Shown here piece after piece: positions 1 through 9,397 of a stretch of DNA of 64,000 nucleotides. The notes beneath the pieces were generated by a model, which saw nothing but the letters and a program-made list of their open reading frames with translations, was not told the DNA's origin and searched no databases. A program made the translations under genes and the position numbers. The stretch comes from Sphingomonas cremea (GTDB taxonomy: Bacteria > Pseudomonadota > Alphaproteobacteria > Sphingomonadales > Sphingomonadaceae), in the NCBI RefSeq assembly GCF_021502585.1, contig NZ_JAKFGM010000001.1, forward strand, positions 1,116,001 through 1,180,000, in the 5' to 3' direction. Numbering within the stretch: the first letter of the stretch is position 1; the number at the start of each line of letters is the position of its first letter.

Positions 1-1925
1 TCAATACGCCGTGGAAGGACCTCCCTGAGGACGCCCAGCGGGTCGTCCTCCGCGGCACCGGCGGCAAGCCCGTCACCCTTCGCTTCGTCGACGGCCGCAA
101 ATCCTATGAGGTGAAGAAGGCGTTCGAAGGCGTGATCGGCAATCTCGAGCGCCGCATGCTGTCGACCGAAAGCGCCTGGATGCGGGAGGAGCTCAGCAAG
201 TACCAGGCGTCGCACCCGTGCGAGACCTGTGGCGGCGCCCGCCTCCGGCCCGAACCGCTGGCGGTCAAGATCGCCGGAGAGGATATCTCCCTCTCGTCGC
301 GCCGCTCGGTCGCCGACGCGCTGGCCTGGTTCACCAGCCTCGACCGGCACCTCACCCCGACCCAGAACGAAATCGCCAAGGCCATCCTCAAGGAAATCAA
401 CGAGCGCCTCGGCTTCCTCCACAATGTCGGGCTCGATTACCTCAATCTCGACCGCACCAGCGGCACCCTGTCGGGTGGCGAGAGCCAGCGCATCCGCCTT
501 GCGTCGCAAATAGGCTCGGGCCTGTCGGGCGTGCTTTATGTCCTCGACGAACCGTCGATCGGCCTCCACCAGAAGGACAATGATCGCCTCCTCGAAACGC
601 TGAAGCGCCTTCGCGGCCTCGGCAACACCGTGCTGGTGGTCGAACATGACGAGGATGCGATCCGCACCGCCGACCATGTCATCGACATGGGCCCCGGCGC
701 GGGCGTTCATGGCGGCGAAGTGGTCTGCGCCGGAACGCTCGACGACCTGCTCGCCTGTGAGGACAGCCTCACCGCCGACTATCTCTCCGGCCGCCGCCAC
801 ATTCCGATGCGCGGGGTCCGCCGCAAGGGCACCGGCAAGAAGCTCACCGTCCATGGCGCCACCGCCAACAACCTGGCGAACGTTACCGCGTCCATCCCGC
901 TCGGAACCTTCACCTGCATCACCGGCGTCTCGGGCAGCGGCAAGTCGTCGCTGACCATCGACACACTCTACGCCGCCGCCGCCCGCACCCTGAACGGCGC
1001 GCGCATCCTCGCCGGCAAGCATGACCGCATCACCGGGCTCGAACATCTCGACAAGGTCATCGACATCGACCAGTCGCCGATCGGCCGCACCCCGCGCTCC
1101 AACCCAGCGACCTACACCGGCGCCTTCACCCAGATCCGCGACTGGTTCGCCGGCCTCCCCGAAAGCCAGGCCCGCGGCTACAAGCCCGGCCGGTTCAGCT
1201 TCAACGTCAAGGGCGGCCGCTGCGAGGCTTGCACCGGTGACGGCCTGCTGAAGATAGAGATGCACTTCCTCCCCGACGTCTATGTCACCTGCGACGTCTG
1301 CCACGGCCAGCGCTACAACCGCGAAACGCTGGAGGTGAAGTTCAAGGGGCGGAGCATCGCCGACGTGCTCGACATGACGGTCGAAGACTCGGTCGAATTC
1401 TTCAAGGCGGTCCCCGGCATCCGCGACAAGATGGCCATGCTGGCCGAAGTCGGCCTCGGCTACATCAAGGTCGGGCAGCAGGCGACGACCCTTAGCGGCG
1501 GCGAGGCGCAGCGGGTCAAGCTGTCGAAGGAACTGTCCCGCCGCGCCACCGGCCAGACCCTCTACATCCTCGACGAGCCCACCACCGGCCTCCACTTCGA
1601 AGACGTCCGCAAACTCCTCGACGTCCTCCACGCGCTGGTCGAGCAGGGCAACACCGTGGTCGTGATCGAACACAACCTCGACGTCATCAAGACGGCGGAT
1701 TGGGTCCTCGACCTGGGTCCGGGCGGCGGGGTCAACGGCGGGGAGATTGTCGCCGAGGGAACGCCGGAGGCGGTCGCGGCGAACGAACGGAGCTTCACGG
1801 GGCAGTATCTGCGGGAGACGCTGGCGAAAACGCCCGTCAGTTCCGAACCGGTGAAGGTGCCCAAGCCGAGCAAACGCGCCAAACGCGTTGCGGCGGACGA
1901 GCCGGACCTGCTGGCGGCGAAGTAG
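1..1925 (+). CDS. uvrA: UvrABC excinuclease subunit A, 3' part
   Basis: This is the C-terminal two thirds of UvrA, the damage-recognition ATPase of nucleotide excision repair. The reading frame is open from base 3, so the gene starts outside the window. It shows the first ABC domain's signature [17 protein letters not shown] and Walker [12 protein letters not shown]. It then shows the second domain's Walker [11 protein letters not shown], signature [17 protein letters not shown] and Walker [12 protein letters not shown]. Two zinc-binding CxxC modules are present (CETCGGARL near the start; CEAC paired with CDVC further on). The protein ends in a short basic, lysine-rich tail. It is convergent with the reverse transcriptase gene, 18 bp away. 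Identification is secure; only the N-terminal Walker A part is missing because of the window edge. Confidence 0.97.
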   Translation, partial: NTPWKDLPEDAQRVVLRGTGGKPVTLRFVDGRKSYEVKKAFEGVIGNLERRMLSTESAWMREELSKYQASHPCETCGGARLRPEPLAVKIAGEDISLSSRRSVADALAWFTSLDRHLTPTQNEIAKAILKEINERLGFLHNVGLDYLNLDRTSGTLSGGESQRIRLASQIGSGLSGVLYVLDEPSIGLHQKDNDRLLETLKRLRGLGNTVLVVEHDEDAIRTADHVIDMGPGAGVHGGEVVCAGTLDDLLACEDSLTADYLSGRRHIPMRGVRRKGTGKKLTVHGATANNLANVTASIPLGTFTCITGVSGSGKSSLTIDTLYAAAARTLNGARILAGKHDRITGLEHLDKVIDIDQSPIGRTPRSNPATYTGAFTQIRDWFAGLPESQARGYKPGRFSFNVKGGRCEACTGDGLLKIEMHFLPDVYVTCDVCHGQRYNRETLEVKFKGRSIADVLDMTVEDSVEFFKAVPGIRDKMAMLAEVGLGYIKVGQQATTLSGGEAQRVKLSKELSRRATGQTLYILDEPTTGLHFEDVRKLLDVLHALVEQGNTVVVIEHNLDVIKTADWVLDLGPGGGVNGGEIVAEGTPEAVAANERSFTGQYLRETLAKTPVSSEPVKVPKPSKRAKRVAADEPDLLAAK

Positions 1926-1943
1926 GTAGAAATCAGGTTCGCT

Positions 1944-3575
1944 TCAGAATGGCAGGTCGTCGAACAACTCTGCTATTCTTTCAGCCTTGGATTTCACGGC
2001 AAACTGAACCTTTAGCTTTGAAAACAACTCACCTTGATTTGTTTCCAGCCAGCTTCGGTAGATATCGCCGAACGGGTCTGTGATGTGTCCTTTGACCGTG
2101 TTCAGCCAGGTAGCGTATTCGCCTTTTGAAAGGCAGGACGCTCCAAAGAGTAACGCTGGCTTTTCCCAATCGCTAGCTTCGTCGAACCTGGTTTTACTCT
2201 CCCGAAAATAATTACGATCATTGAGAACGCCAAGCAGGAGCAACCTCTGACGCTTCTCAAGCGTCGATTCCGATAACTTTAGTCTATTGAGAAGTGCTCG
2301 AGTGATCGGCAGCGCCTGGGAAACAAAGAGATGAGTAACCCAGACCCGTGAAAGCGTCATTTCAGAGAACGGTTGTGTCTCCAGCAAACTGACCATTTTT
2401 TCGGCGATCTCTGGCGCCAGGTCACTGCTTCTTTGGGCAAAAGCTCCAACTAGTATGCAATAGTCTCGCGGGACGTAGTAGAGAAGCTGGAATGTGCTCT
2501 CAATCAACCCCAAAGGATCTGGATATTCAACCGCCCTAAGCGCCTTGAGGATGACACGGACGGCTGCATAATCTGTTGAGTCTCTTGATAATACCTCTAC
2601 GAGCTTCTGCCCAAGAGCTTCTGGTTCTACGTCCTCTATTTCCTCAACGGACACCTCTTCATCGTCATAAACTTGTCGAATATACTTGTTTAGGGACGCG
2701 AGTTCAGCATCGTTAAACACGTCGGAGAGTTTTCTCTCAACCTGCTCTACTGCCTCATCAGTGCTATATGTTCGTGTCTTACTAGCATTGAGAGCCAATC
2801 CTTCGGTAAGCATGAGATGTTCTGCCAGCTTGCAGAGTGTACTGTGAACTGCGCTCTGATGGTCTACGACGATCCTGAAATCATCGACGTAGCGTGTGTA
2901 ACCGCTGGATCGTTCGGCCAGCATCTGATCGGTATCGTTCAGTAGACCTTCGGCTAGAAGCCGTGACGCCGAGGTACCGACAGGAAGCCCGTACGACTGC
3001 CTTGCTCGACTGTGCTTGATAATACCTTCGATGATCTTTCGGACGATATTTGGCGCGCCACAATCATCCAAAACGTGCTCTAGGCGATGAAAGTAAATGT
3101 GCGAGTAAAAATCCGAGATATCGGTTTCAATTACGTATCGCACGTCGGCGAACGGATTGCTGTTTGTACAAACGTCTCGAACATGAAGCAGCCAATCGTG
3201 AAACCCGGAAGCTTCTGAAAAGAGGCGAGGTTCCTCCGGATTTTCAATGAATCGATATGAAAATGGTCCCTTTTCAATCGGAAGGCGCATTGCCTCGATT
3301 GAAGGTGCAATCTGAATGACAGCGCTAGTGTAAAGTAAGGTGTCAGCTGGATAGAGTTGCTGCGCTATTCGATAGGCGAGTTCTCGCTTGGGGCAGAGAA
3401 TCTCGATGCAACTCTTTGGTGCATATTTCGACGGATCAAGTTCGCATACGCGTTTCGAAATTTCCTCGGACTTCTCAGAATAGAAGACGAACTCGAAAGG
3501 CGAAGGAAAAATGTCGGTGTCGCCGAGGGATGTTAAATGCAGCAACGCTCGGTCGACGGCAGTTTTCTCCAGCAC
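1944..3575 (-). CDS. Reverse transcriptase of the Abi/UG (defence-associated) type
   Basis: A 543-residue RNA-directed DNA polymerase. Motif A reads TDISDFYSHI (catalytic Asp about residue 152), motif B reads GLPVGTSASRLLAE (196-209) and motif C reads YTRYVDDFRI (YVDD at 229-232). LALNASKTRTY follows, as expected for motif D. The motif B form (LPVG, not QGxxxSP) and the absence of maturase, HNH and retron VTG motifs argue against group II introns and retrons and for the abortive-infection/unknown-group RTs, many of which are antiviral. Residues about 290-543 are almost all helical and HEAT-like, as in several Abi-type RTs. Base composition is distinctly AT-richer than neighbouring genes, suggesting transfer. 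It is the last gene of a leftward operon, 31 nt after the GGCT-like gene, so there is no room for a leader ncRNA directly upstream. The exact UG/DRT class cannot be told by eye. Confidence 0.9.
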   Translation of the reverse strand: MLEKTAVDRALLHLTSLGDTDIFPSPFEFVFYSEKSEEISKRVCELDPSKYAPKSCIEILCPKRELAYRIAQQLYPADTLLYTSAVIQIAPSIEAMRLPIEKGPFSYRFIENPEEPRLFSEASGFHDWLLHVRDVCTNSNPFADVRYVIETDISDFYSHIYFHRLEHVLDDCGAPNIVRKIIEGIIKHSRARQSYGLPVGTSASRLLAEGLLNDTDQMLAERSSGYTRYVDDFRIVVDHQSAVHSTLCKLAEHLMLTEGLALNASKTRTYSTDEAVEQVERKLSDVFNDAELASLNKYIRQVYDDEEVSVEEIEDVEPEALGQKLVEVLSRDSTDYAAVRVILKALRAVEYPDPLGLIESTFQLLYYVPRDYCILVGAFAQRSSDLAPEIAEKMVSLLETQPFSEMTLSRVWVTHLFVSQALPITRALLNRLKLSESTLEKRQRLLLLGVLNDRNYFRESKTRFDEASDWEKPALLFGASCLSKGEYATWLNTVKGHITDPFGDIYRSWLETNQGELFSKLKVQFAVKSKAERIAELFDDLPF

Positions 3576-3606
3576 GCATTACCCCCTTACCCGAGCAGGG
3601 CAGAGG

Positions 3607-4179
3607 CTATGCGTCTTCAACGGGTTGCGTCAATGGAACTGGCTGCCAACCCAATTTCTGCGCGATCGCGCGGCGGTAAGGTGTGTCGATCGTCATTGGC
3701 GCTCGACGAACATACGTTTCAGCAAGGACACGCTTCCACCGCGACAGACCGTTGAGATATTCAATAGCTTCAACCCGCGAGGGCCCCACGCCGCGCTTCC
3801 CATCAAACTGAGCCTTTAGGTCGGTCCAGACGACGCCCTTGAGTTCCCGCTCTTGCGCCCACTCTCCAATGACATTGGCAAATTCGTAGCTGCTGTTGCT
3901 CGGCCAACGTCCAATTACTCGGTCAACTGGCGCACGCTCTCTCCTTCGCAAGGCTTCCACTGCCTCCTGCAAGTTGGCTGTCCGTAAAGGAGCCCAAAGT
4001 ACCGGAAGGGGCGCCGCGCCTTTATCTATGACCAATGTGAGAGTGCCATTGCTTGATTGGCGGAGGAACTCGATTGGTAACTTCGGTCCGTCGGGATTCC
4101 AGGCAAGCGGATGAGGATCCACAAGAGGTAATTTCTTGGGTCGCCAAATTAGCGAGCCCCATCCCAGGCAGACGATCAT
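3607..4179 (-). CDS. Gamma-glutamylcyclotransferase-fold protein (GWGSLIW type)
   Basis: A 190-residue protein beginning MIVCLGWGSLIWRP. The GWGSLIW segment (residues 6-12) resembles the YGSNL substrate loop of gamma-glutamylcyclotransferase-like proteins, which cleave or cyclise gamma-glutamyl groups. The family call rests on this loop, the length and general layout; I cannot confirm a catalytic glutamate. Its ATG overlaps the TGA of the DUF2726 gene (ATGA), so the two are probably translationally coupled. The reverse transcriptase follows after 31 nt. Base composition is intermediate between the GC-rich DUF2726 gene and the AT-rich RT gene. The role is unknown; an accessory, effector or regulator for the RT is possible. 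A chance neighbour is the alternative. Confidence 0.7.
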   Translation of the reverse strand: MIVCLGWGSLIWRPKKLPLVDPHPLAWNPDGPKLPIEFLRQSSNGTLTLVIDKGAAPLPVLWAPLRTANLQEAVEALRRRERAPVDRVIGRWPSNSSYEFANVIGEWAQERELKGVVWTDLKAQFDGKRGVGPSRVEAIEYLNGLSRWKRVLAETYVRRAPMTIDTPYRRAIAQKLGWQPVPLTQPVEDA

Positions 4180-4811
4180 TGCCGCACCAACCGCTCCACC
4201 ACTCGCCGCAATTCCGCAGGCGTGTCACCAGCAACCACCTCGACATAACCAATCCCCGCCCGCCGCAGCGCTTCCTTCTTGACCGCGTCGCGCGCGGCGG
4301 TGTGGTGCGCGCCCTTGAAGTGCCCTCTGCCCTGATATTCGATTGCGTGGATGGGCTTGCAGTCGCCATCGACGATCAGCAGGTCGACGCGCTTTGAATT
4401 GATGCAGAGGTAGGCGTCCTTGTCCTCGCACTTGAGGATTTCGCCCAGGCTGACTTGCGCCATCACCTGCCATCCGGGGCGCATCTCGATCACCATCTTG
4501 TCCAACGCCTTGAACAGCCGCGTCTCGCTCTTGTTGAGCAGCGGCTGCGCCTTGAAATCGGCCTTCATTACCGTCCGCAACTGGTCCGCTGCATCGGGGA
4601 CCTTGGCCGGCGCCGCGTCGGGTTTCGGCGTCCACGGCCCTGCCTTCACCTTGCCCTTATTCTTCCAGCGCCATTCATTCTTGCGCTTCCACGCCTCACG
4701 GCGTTGCTTGCTGACAAATTGCTCGACCATCATCCCGGCAAGTGCGCCGACAAATAATACTGCGATCAGCGACAAGGGATGATCGATTAGCGTGAGTATT
4801 TCAGGAGGCAT
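4176..4811 (-). CDS. Membrane-anchored DUF2726 (restriction-endonuclease-like fold) protein
   Basis: About 211 residues from the ATG at 4811; an upstream TTG at 4850 is possible. A hydrophobic segment (LSLIAVLFVGALAGMMVEQF) lies near the N-terminus, then a basic linker, then a DUF2726 domain. The core shows KRVDLLIVDGD followed by IEYQGRGHF, a D...ExQ arrangement typical of DUF2726 proteins, which are thought to be PD-(D/E)XK nuclease-like. The predicted site is an inner-membrane anchor with a cytoplasmic domain. Its stop codon overlaps the start of the GGCT-like gene, making it the first gene of the three-gene operon that ends in the reverse transcriptase. Composition is GC-rich like the chromosome, so it may be older than the two downstream genes. 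DUF2726 proteins also occur outside defence loci, so a role with the RT is inference. Confidence 0.75.
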   Translation of the reverse strand: MPPEILTLIDHPLSLIAVLFVGALAGMMVEQFVSKQRREAWKRKNEWRWKNKGKVKAGPWTPKPDAAPAKVPDAADQLRTVMKADFKAQPLLNKSETRLFKALDKMVIEMRPGWQVMAQVSLGEILKCEDKDAYLCINSKRVDLLIVDGDCKPIHAIEYQGRGHFKGAHHTAARDAVKKEALRRAGIGYVEVVAGDTPAELRRVVERLVRQ

Positions 4812-4881
4812 TGCGGACAAATGATGCCCACTCGGTTGCGAAAACGTCAATGCCGCCCTTGTTCTCCCCTCAGCGACAGCT

Positions 4882-5211
4882 TCAAGCGTTGTCGAACAGT
4901 CTCACTTCAACCTTGCTCGCGTCGAACCCGTCCAGCAGCCGGGCATGGACGCCCATCCTGCCGAAATCCTCGCCCAGCGTCTTCCAATGCGTCCCGCAGC
5001 CGCAGGTGGGGCAGTGGTGGATGCCGATCATGCGGTCGCCCCACACGTAGGCGACGGTCTCCCCCTCCACCTTGACGTCCGCATCGGGGTAATAAGCCAC
5101 CAGCCAGCCGGTCTTGGTGCACAAGGAGCAGTTGCACGATCCCACCCACTCCGGCGCATGCGGCACTTCTATGCGGACGGCGCCGCAATGGCATGATCCC
5201 TTCACCGGCAT
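4882..5211 (-). CDS. GFA / CENP-V domain protein
   Basis: A small zinc-binding protein of the GFA (glutathione-dependent formaldehyde-activating enzyme-like) family. The N-terminus has KGSCHCGAVRIEV and then GSCNCSLCTKTG. The C-terminal half has HHCPTCGCGTHW, so all cysteine pairs needed for the two zinc sites are present. Length (about 109 residues from ATG 5211) is usual for minimal GFA proteins. A GTG at 5247 would add 12 residues, but no clear ribosome-binding site favours either. Substrate unknown; most family members have no proven formaldehyde activity. Leftward, with no clear operon partner. Confidence 0.85.
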   Translation of the reverse strand: MPVKGSCHCGAVRIEVPHAPEWVGSCNCSLCTKTGWLVAYYPDADVKVEGETVAYVWGDRMIGIHHCPTCGCGTHWKTLGEDFGRMGVHARLLDGFDASKVEVRLFDNA

Positions 5212-5268
5212 GACGCGAAGATTAGCCGGATTTCCGTGGAATTCCACTCATTGCGCGGCGGCGGAGCG

Positions 5269-5841
5269 TTAGTTCCGCACGATGATGCTCTCGATCGGGT
5301 CGAGCAGGTCGATCGCGACCAGCACCGCCAGGCCGGCGATCGCCAAGGTCCGCCGCTTAGTCACGATCGCCACGATCCCCGCCGCGAAGAGCAAGCAGAG
5401 CAGGATCCAACCCCACCATTCGATGTAGCTCCACGACGCCCAGCCCATGGCGGCAGGGCGCAACCCGAACGCCAGCGCATTGGCCGCGAGCAGCGCGCCG
5501 ATCACCTTCGCTTTCTCCTGCGCGAAATAATCGTCGAGGCTGGTTCGCCCCTCAAGATCGTCGGGAAACACCAGGGCGGCGGCGAAATAGCAGGCCGCGG
5601 TGACGATAAATCCGGCGAACAGCACCGCCGACTGGTCGGTCAGGAAATCGCGGGCCCGCCACACGACCCTCCAGAACAGGATCGTTTCGGTCGTCACCCA
5701 GGTCGCCAGCAGCCAGGTCGCCAGGCCGACCCTGATCTTCGGCCGCCGCTTGACCACGCGCGCCAGCCCGCCAAGCACCTCGGCCAGCGCAAGGCTGAGC
5801 AGGATCACCAGCAACGAGAATACGAATTCAAAGGGAGTCAT
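5269..5841 (-). CDS. Multi-pass inner-membrane protein, unknown function
   Basis: A 190-residue protein with about five or six hydrophobic segments: residues about 5-23, 42-60, 72-92, 108-124, 137-152 and 158-175. The N-terminus MTPFEFVFSLLVILLSLALAE is typical of a small conserved integral-membrane family that I cannot name. No catalytic motif is visible. The stop lies close to the GFA gene on the same strand, but separate functions are likely. The 270 bp upstream (5842-6111) hold no convincing gene; a CATATG occurs at both 5879 and 5961, which I do not interpret. Confidence 0.7.
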   Translation of the reverse strand: MTPFEFVFSLLVILLSLALAEVLGGLARVVKRRPKIRVGLATWLLATWVTTETILFWRVVWRARDFLTDQSAVLFAGFIVTAACYFAAALVFPDDLEGRTSLDDYFAQEKAKVIGALLAANALAFGLRPAAMGWASWSYIEWWGWILLCLLFAAGIVAIVTKRRTLAIAGLAVLVAIDLLDPIESIIVRN

Positions 5842-6111
5842 GAGACACCGACCACGGCGCGGCGCCTAGCCGCAGCTTCATATGGAGTAAGCGAGCAAGC
5901 CTCGGCGATGCCGCAGCATCGCGAGAGCGAAGCGATCGAGGCGCTATGGCGGAGTGTTTTCATATGCCCCCGACGACCGATCATAAGCTACTGCAACCGA
6001 TAAGGCGACGGGCCGCCGCCGTCCGGCCTCATTGTTTTTGTTAACCTATAGTTCACAAAAATGACGTGACCTGCTATTTAATACAGCGCTCGGAAGGCTT
6101 GGGAGGGTCCA

Positions 6112-6744
6112 ATGGCCACAAGCGCAGCGAATAAGCCCAGACAAACAAGTAGCGGCCGATCGAGAAGAAGCGTCTGGCAATCGATCCTTGTCTATCCGAC
6201 GCTGGCGATCGCCCTGATCACTGCGGTGCCGCAGTGGATCGAAAAATATCAGGCGCATCGTTTGAACGTCGCCCAGGATCGTTTGCAAGAAGCACTCAAG
6301 CAAGCGGCATTATGGCAGCGCAATCTCAGCTGCTCCGCCGCACCTTTTGCCTGGTATAACAGCCCGAACGACGTGAAGATCGATGCGACGATCTGCAATA
6401 GCGGCGACATTTTCGTGCAGGCCGTGACGCCGGATAACAAGCGGTTCATGCGCTGGTTGGCGCTCGACGACGTGGTGGTGAAAATTACACCGTCGGAAGC
6501 GTCGGTCATCCCGACCGCTAGTGCCACGACATTGTCCGGCCTGGCGCCGTTCGGCCTTTCCAGGCCAGCCGCATCGATGTTCCATCGCGCCCAGACCGCG
6601 ACCGTGCTCTGTCAGAAGTTCCTCGACAGCCGCCGGCTCCTGCGCCGTGTTCAAACGCCGGAGGGCTGCTTCGACGAGATCGTCGACACCTTCAACGGCA
6701 CTGTTGTGGAGAAAAAGTCGGCTCCATGTGTGGCGCAATGCTGA
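6112..6744 (+). CDS. Single-pass membrane protein, unknown function
   Basis: 210 residues. A basic N-terminus (RSGRSRRS-like) is followed by one hydrophobic segment (about residues 23-42), then a helical stretch rich in Gln and Ala (QDRLQEALKQAALWQ), then a soluble domain with several cysteines. The start ATG has a good ribosome-binding site (GGGAGG, 6100-6105 region). It overlaps the start of the next small gene by up to 19 bp, so the two are probably one unit. I do not recognise the family. Topology suggests a short cytoplasmic tail and a periplasmic domain. Confidence 0.7.
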   Translation: MATSAANKPRQTSSGRSRRSVWQSILVYPTLAIALITAVPQWIEKYQAHRLNVAQDRLQEALKQAALWQRNLSCSAAPFAWYNSPNDVKIDATICNSGDIFVQAVTPDNKRFMRWLALDDVVVKITPSEASVIPTASATTLSGLAPFGLSRPAASMFHRAQTATVLCQKFLDSRRLLRRVQTPEGCFDEIVDTFNGTVVEKKSAPCVAQC

Positions 6745-6995
6745 CGCCCCTGACGCGGGCGATTGCCTCCTGCCTGGTCGCGGCCTGCGCCGCCTCGGCG
6801 CTCGCCACGGCCGCCGTGGCACAGCCAAGAGACAACAAGCCGAGGCAACCGCCGGCTTCCCAGGTAGCTCCGCAAGCCTCCGGCATGTCTTCGCCATCGT
6901 CAAAGCGTGTGCTGACCGAGCAGCAGAAATATTGCCGCGCCAACAACGGCTGCAAGTTGGACGACACTCCCTGCAAGAAGTGCCTCGGCAAATAG
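6726..6995 (+). CDS. Small secreted cysteine-containing protein
   Basis: 89 residues from ATG 6726, or 85 from ATG 6738, which overlaps the preceding stop codon. It has a Sec-type signal peptide ending near ATAAVAQ. A proline- and serine-rich spacer follows, then a C-terminal segment with four cysteines (YCRANNGC and TPCKKCLGK). The cysteine spacing suggests two disulfides or a small metal site in the periplasm. It overlaps the preceding membrane-protein gene and may act with it. No family recognised. Confidence 0.65.
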   Translation: MCGAMLTPLTRAIASCLVAACAASALATAAVAQPRDNKPRQPPASQVAPQASGMSSPSSKRVLTEQQKYCRANNGCKLDDTPCKKCLGK

Positions 6996-7001
6996 CGATT
7001 G

Positions 7002-7718
7002 CTAGCGCAGGGCCATGAGTTCGAAATAGTTTTGGATTGCCGGTCGTCCCTTGATCGCCTTCCCGCCGACCGGCGTGCGGCTCAGATAATTTAGCTGCCC
7101 CCACAGCGCGAAATCGCACAGATAGGGGCGCGCAGCTTGTTCGGGGGACAAGTGAGCACCCCTATGGGGCTCCGGCAAAAGATATGGCCCCGGCGTCAGC
7201 ATCGCCTCGATCGCGTCCAAATGACGCTCCAGGTCGCGCGCCACATGCTCCGGGGCCTTCCGCGAAGTCCCCTGCCCGCGCAGCTGTCCCAGGATCCGCC
7301 TCAGGTAGAAACGATAGGTAATCCGCCCCATCGGCGACTGGCCAAATGCGCGCGGGATGGGTTTGCGTCCCTCCGCCTCATACCAGCGATAATAGAGCCC
7401 GATGAAATAGAGGCTCTCATCGGCCCAATCCTCGATCGCATGGCATAACGCCCGCTCTCGCGGATCGACTGGTAGCAACGGCGGGTCGGGAAAGCGCCGG
7501 TCGAGCTCATGGGCAATGTCGGTGCTATCGACGATCAGCTCAGCATCGATCTCGATCGCCGGGACCTTGCCAATTCCGCCCCGCCGCCGGATCGCACCGA
7601 TGCGCCCGACCGGGTTCACCCGCTCATATTCTAGCTGCTTGTAATCAAGGATCGCCCGCACCTTCATGCAGAAGGGCGAATAGGGCCAGTCGTAGAAGAT
7701 GATCCTTGCCGAGTTCAT
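7002..7718 (-). CDS. Glutathione S-transferase family protein
   Basis: 238 residues. A thioredoxin-like N-terminal domain starts IIFYDWPYSPFCMKVR, with SPFC at the glutathione-site position. It continues with the cis-Pro region KVPAIEIDAEL and the following DSTDIAHEL. The rest is a helical C-terminal domain. This is the usual GST layout and length. GSTs conjugate glutathione to electrophiles or reduce peroxides; the substrate cannot be told. It begins 7 bp after the Cu-Zn superoxide dismutase gene on the same strand, so both probably form an oxidative-stress operon. Confidence 0.85.
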   Translation of the reverse strand: MNSARIIFYDWPYSPFCMKVRAILDYKQLEYERVNPVGRIGAIRRRGGIGKVPAIEIDAELIVDSTDIAHELDRRFPDPPLLPVDPRERALCHAIEDWADESLYFIGLYYRWYEAEGRKPIPRAFGQSPMGRITYRFYLRRILGQLRGQGTSRKAPEHVARDLERHLDAIEAMLTPGPYLLPEPHRGAHLSPEQAARPYLCDFALWGQLNYLSRTPVGGKAIKGRPAIQNYFELMALR

Positions 7719-7725
7719 CCCGCTC

Positions 7726-8268
7726 TTATTGGCCAGCCGGCGTCGTCAGTGCGGCGCAGGCGATCCGGTCGCCGCTGTTGCCGCTTGGGTCCGTCTTATT
7801 GTCGTCAGGCTTGGCGTGGATCACCAGGCTGGTGCCGTCCGCATCAGCCATATCCCCCTCGATCGTGAAGCTCGCGGTCGCCTTGCCGTCCGCCCCTGCC
7901 ACCAAATTGGGAAGGTCGCCCAGGTGCGCGCCTTGCGGGTTATCATGCCCATGTTGCCGCCCCGCTGGGTTCCAGTGCGGCCCCGCGCTCTTGAAATCAG
8001 GGCCGTCGCAGCGCCCCACCGAATGCAGATGGATTCCGTGCGCGCCGGGTGCCAGTCCTTCGGCTTCGACCTTGATCGCCGTGCGCTTTCCATCGCTGAA
8101 GAAGCTGGCGAACCCGCGCGGCTCACCGTTCGGCCCGGCAATCGGAAAGGGAACCGGCATGGTAGCCTGCGCCGGGGTCTCACCGATCGGCGCCGCGGCG
8201 GGTTGTTGGCACGCGGCCGTCCCGCAAATCGCAACCAAGAGGGATCCGGCAATCAACTGCTTCAACAT
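7726..8268 (-). CDS. sodC: Superoxide dismutase [Cu-Zn], lipoprotein
   Basis: Converts superoxide to oxygen and hydrogen peroxide in the periplasm. From ATG 8268 the protein starts MLKQLIAGSLLVAICGTAAC, a lipoprotein signal with a lipobox cysteine; an upstream start at 8298 is less likely because this ATG has a GAGG-type ribosome-binding site. The metal-binding region is complete: GIHLHSVGRCDGP, then GPHWNPAGRQHG, GAHLGDLPN, and the closing VIHAKPDDNKTDPSGNSGDR with the active-site Arg. The two cysteines of the structural disulfide are present. The GST gene follows in the same operon. The signature is unambiguous. Confidence 0.93.
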   Translation of the reverse strand: MLKQLIAGSLLVAICGTAACQQPAAAPIGETPAQATMPVPFPIAGPNGEPRGFASFFSDGKRTAIKVEAEGLAPGAHGIHLHSVGRCDGPDFKSAGPHWNPAGRQHGHDNPQGAHLGDLPNLVAGADGKATASFTIEGDMADADGTSLVIHAKPDDNKTDPSGNSGDRIACAALTTPAGQ

Positions 8269-8331
8269 ATGGCTCGCCTCGCTGATCATTACCGGCAAGG
8301 CTTAGGGCGCACCATGTCCCCGGGCAACGCG

Positions 8332-8370
8332 CAAAAAGAAACCCCGGGAGTGCCAAAGCGCTCCCGGGGT
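8332..8370 (-). terminator. Rho-independent terminator (bidirectional)
   Basis: A 10-bp perfect stem (accccgggag at 8341-8350 pairing with ctcccggggt at 8361-8370) encloses a 10-nt loop. On the minus strand it is followed by TTCTTTTTG, a typical U-tract. It lies just after the stop codon of the outer-membrane barrel gene at 8396. The plus strand has the weaker tract aactttt. Confidence 0.85.
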
Positions 8371-8395
8371 AACTTTTAGCCTAAGCCTGCTTGGC

Positions 8396-9247
<852 letters not shown>

Positions 9248-9397
9248 AGATATCCCCTTTCACGTGAGTTCCGAAACAGAACTGCCCGAACACCTTATGA
9301 GAGGGTCCGTTGCGGTGCAAGATTACAATTCTCCAGTCTGTTGCCCAAATGCCGCACTTGCGAATACATCGTCCGCCATGCCCCCAGCATTGGCCCG

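Noticed and set aside
1944-3575. Group II intron, retron or diversity-generating retroelement as the source of the RT
   Set aside because: No maturase or HNH part, no QGxxxSP motif, no retron VTG motif, and no template/variable repeat pair nearby.
5879-5966. CATATG at both ends of an 88-bp stretch with small inverted repeats
   Set aside because: A six-base match is expected by chance, and no mobile-element end or target duplication is visible.
5236-6003. Plus-strand frame of 255 residues opposite the GFA and membrane-protein genes
   Set aside because: Rich in Arg, Gln and His with no domain; it mirrors the real minus-strand genes.
6310-7119. Minus-strand frame of 269 residues opposite the 6112 and 6726 genes
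   Set aside because: Very high Arg content and no ribosome-binding site; the plus-strand frames have signal peptide and start context.
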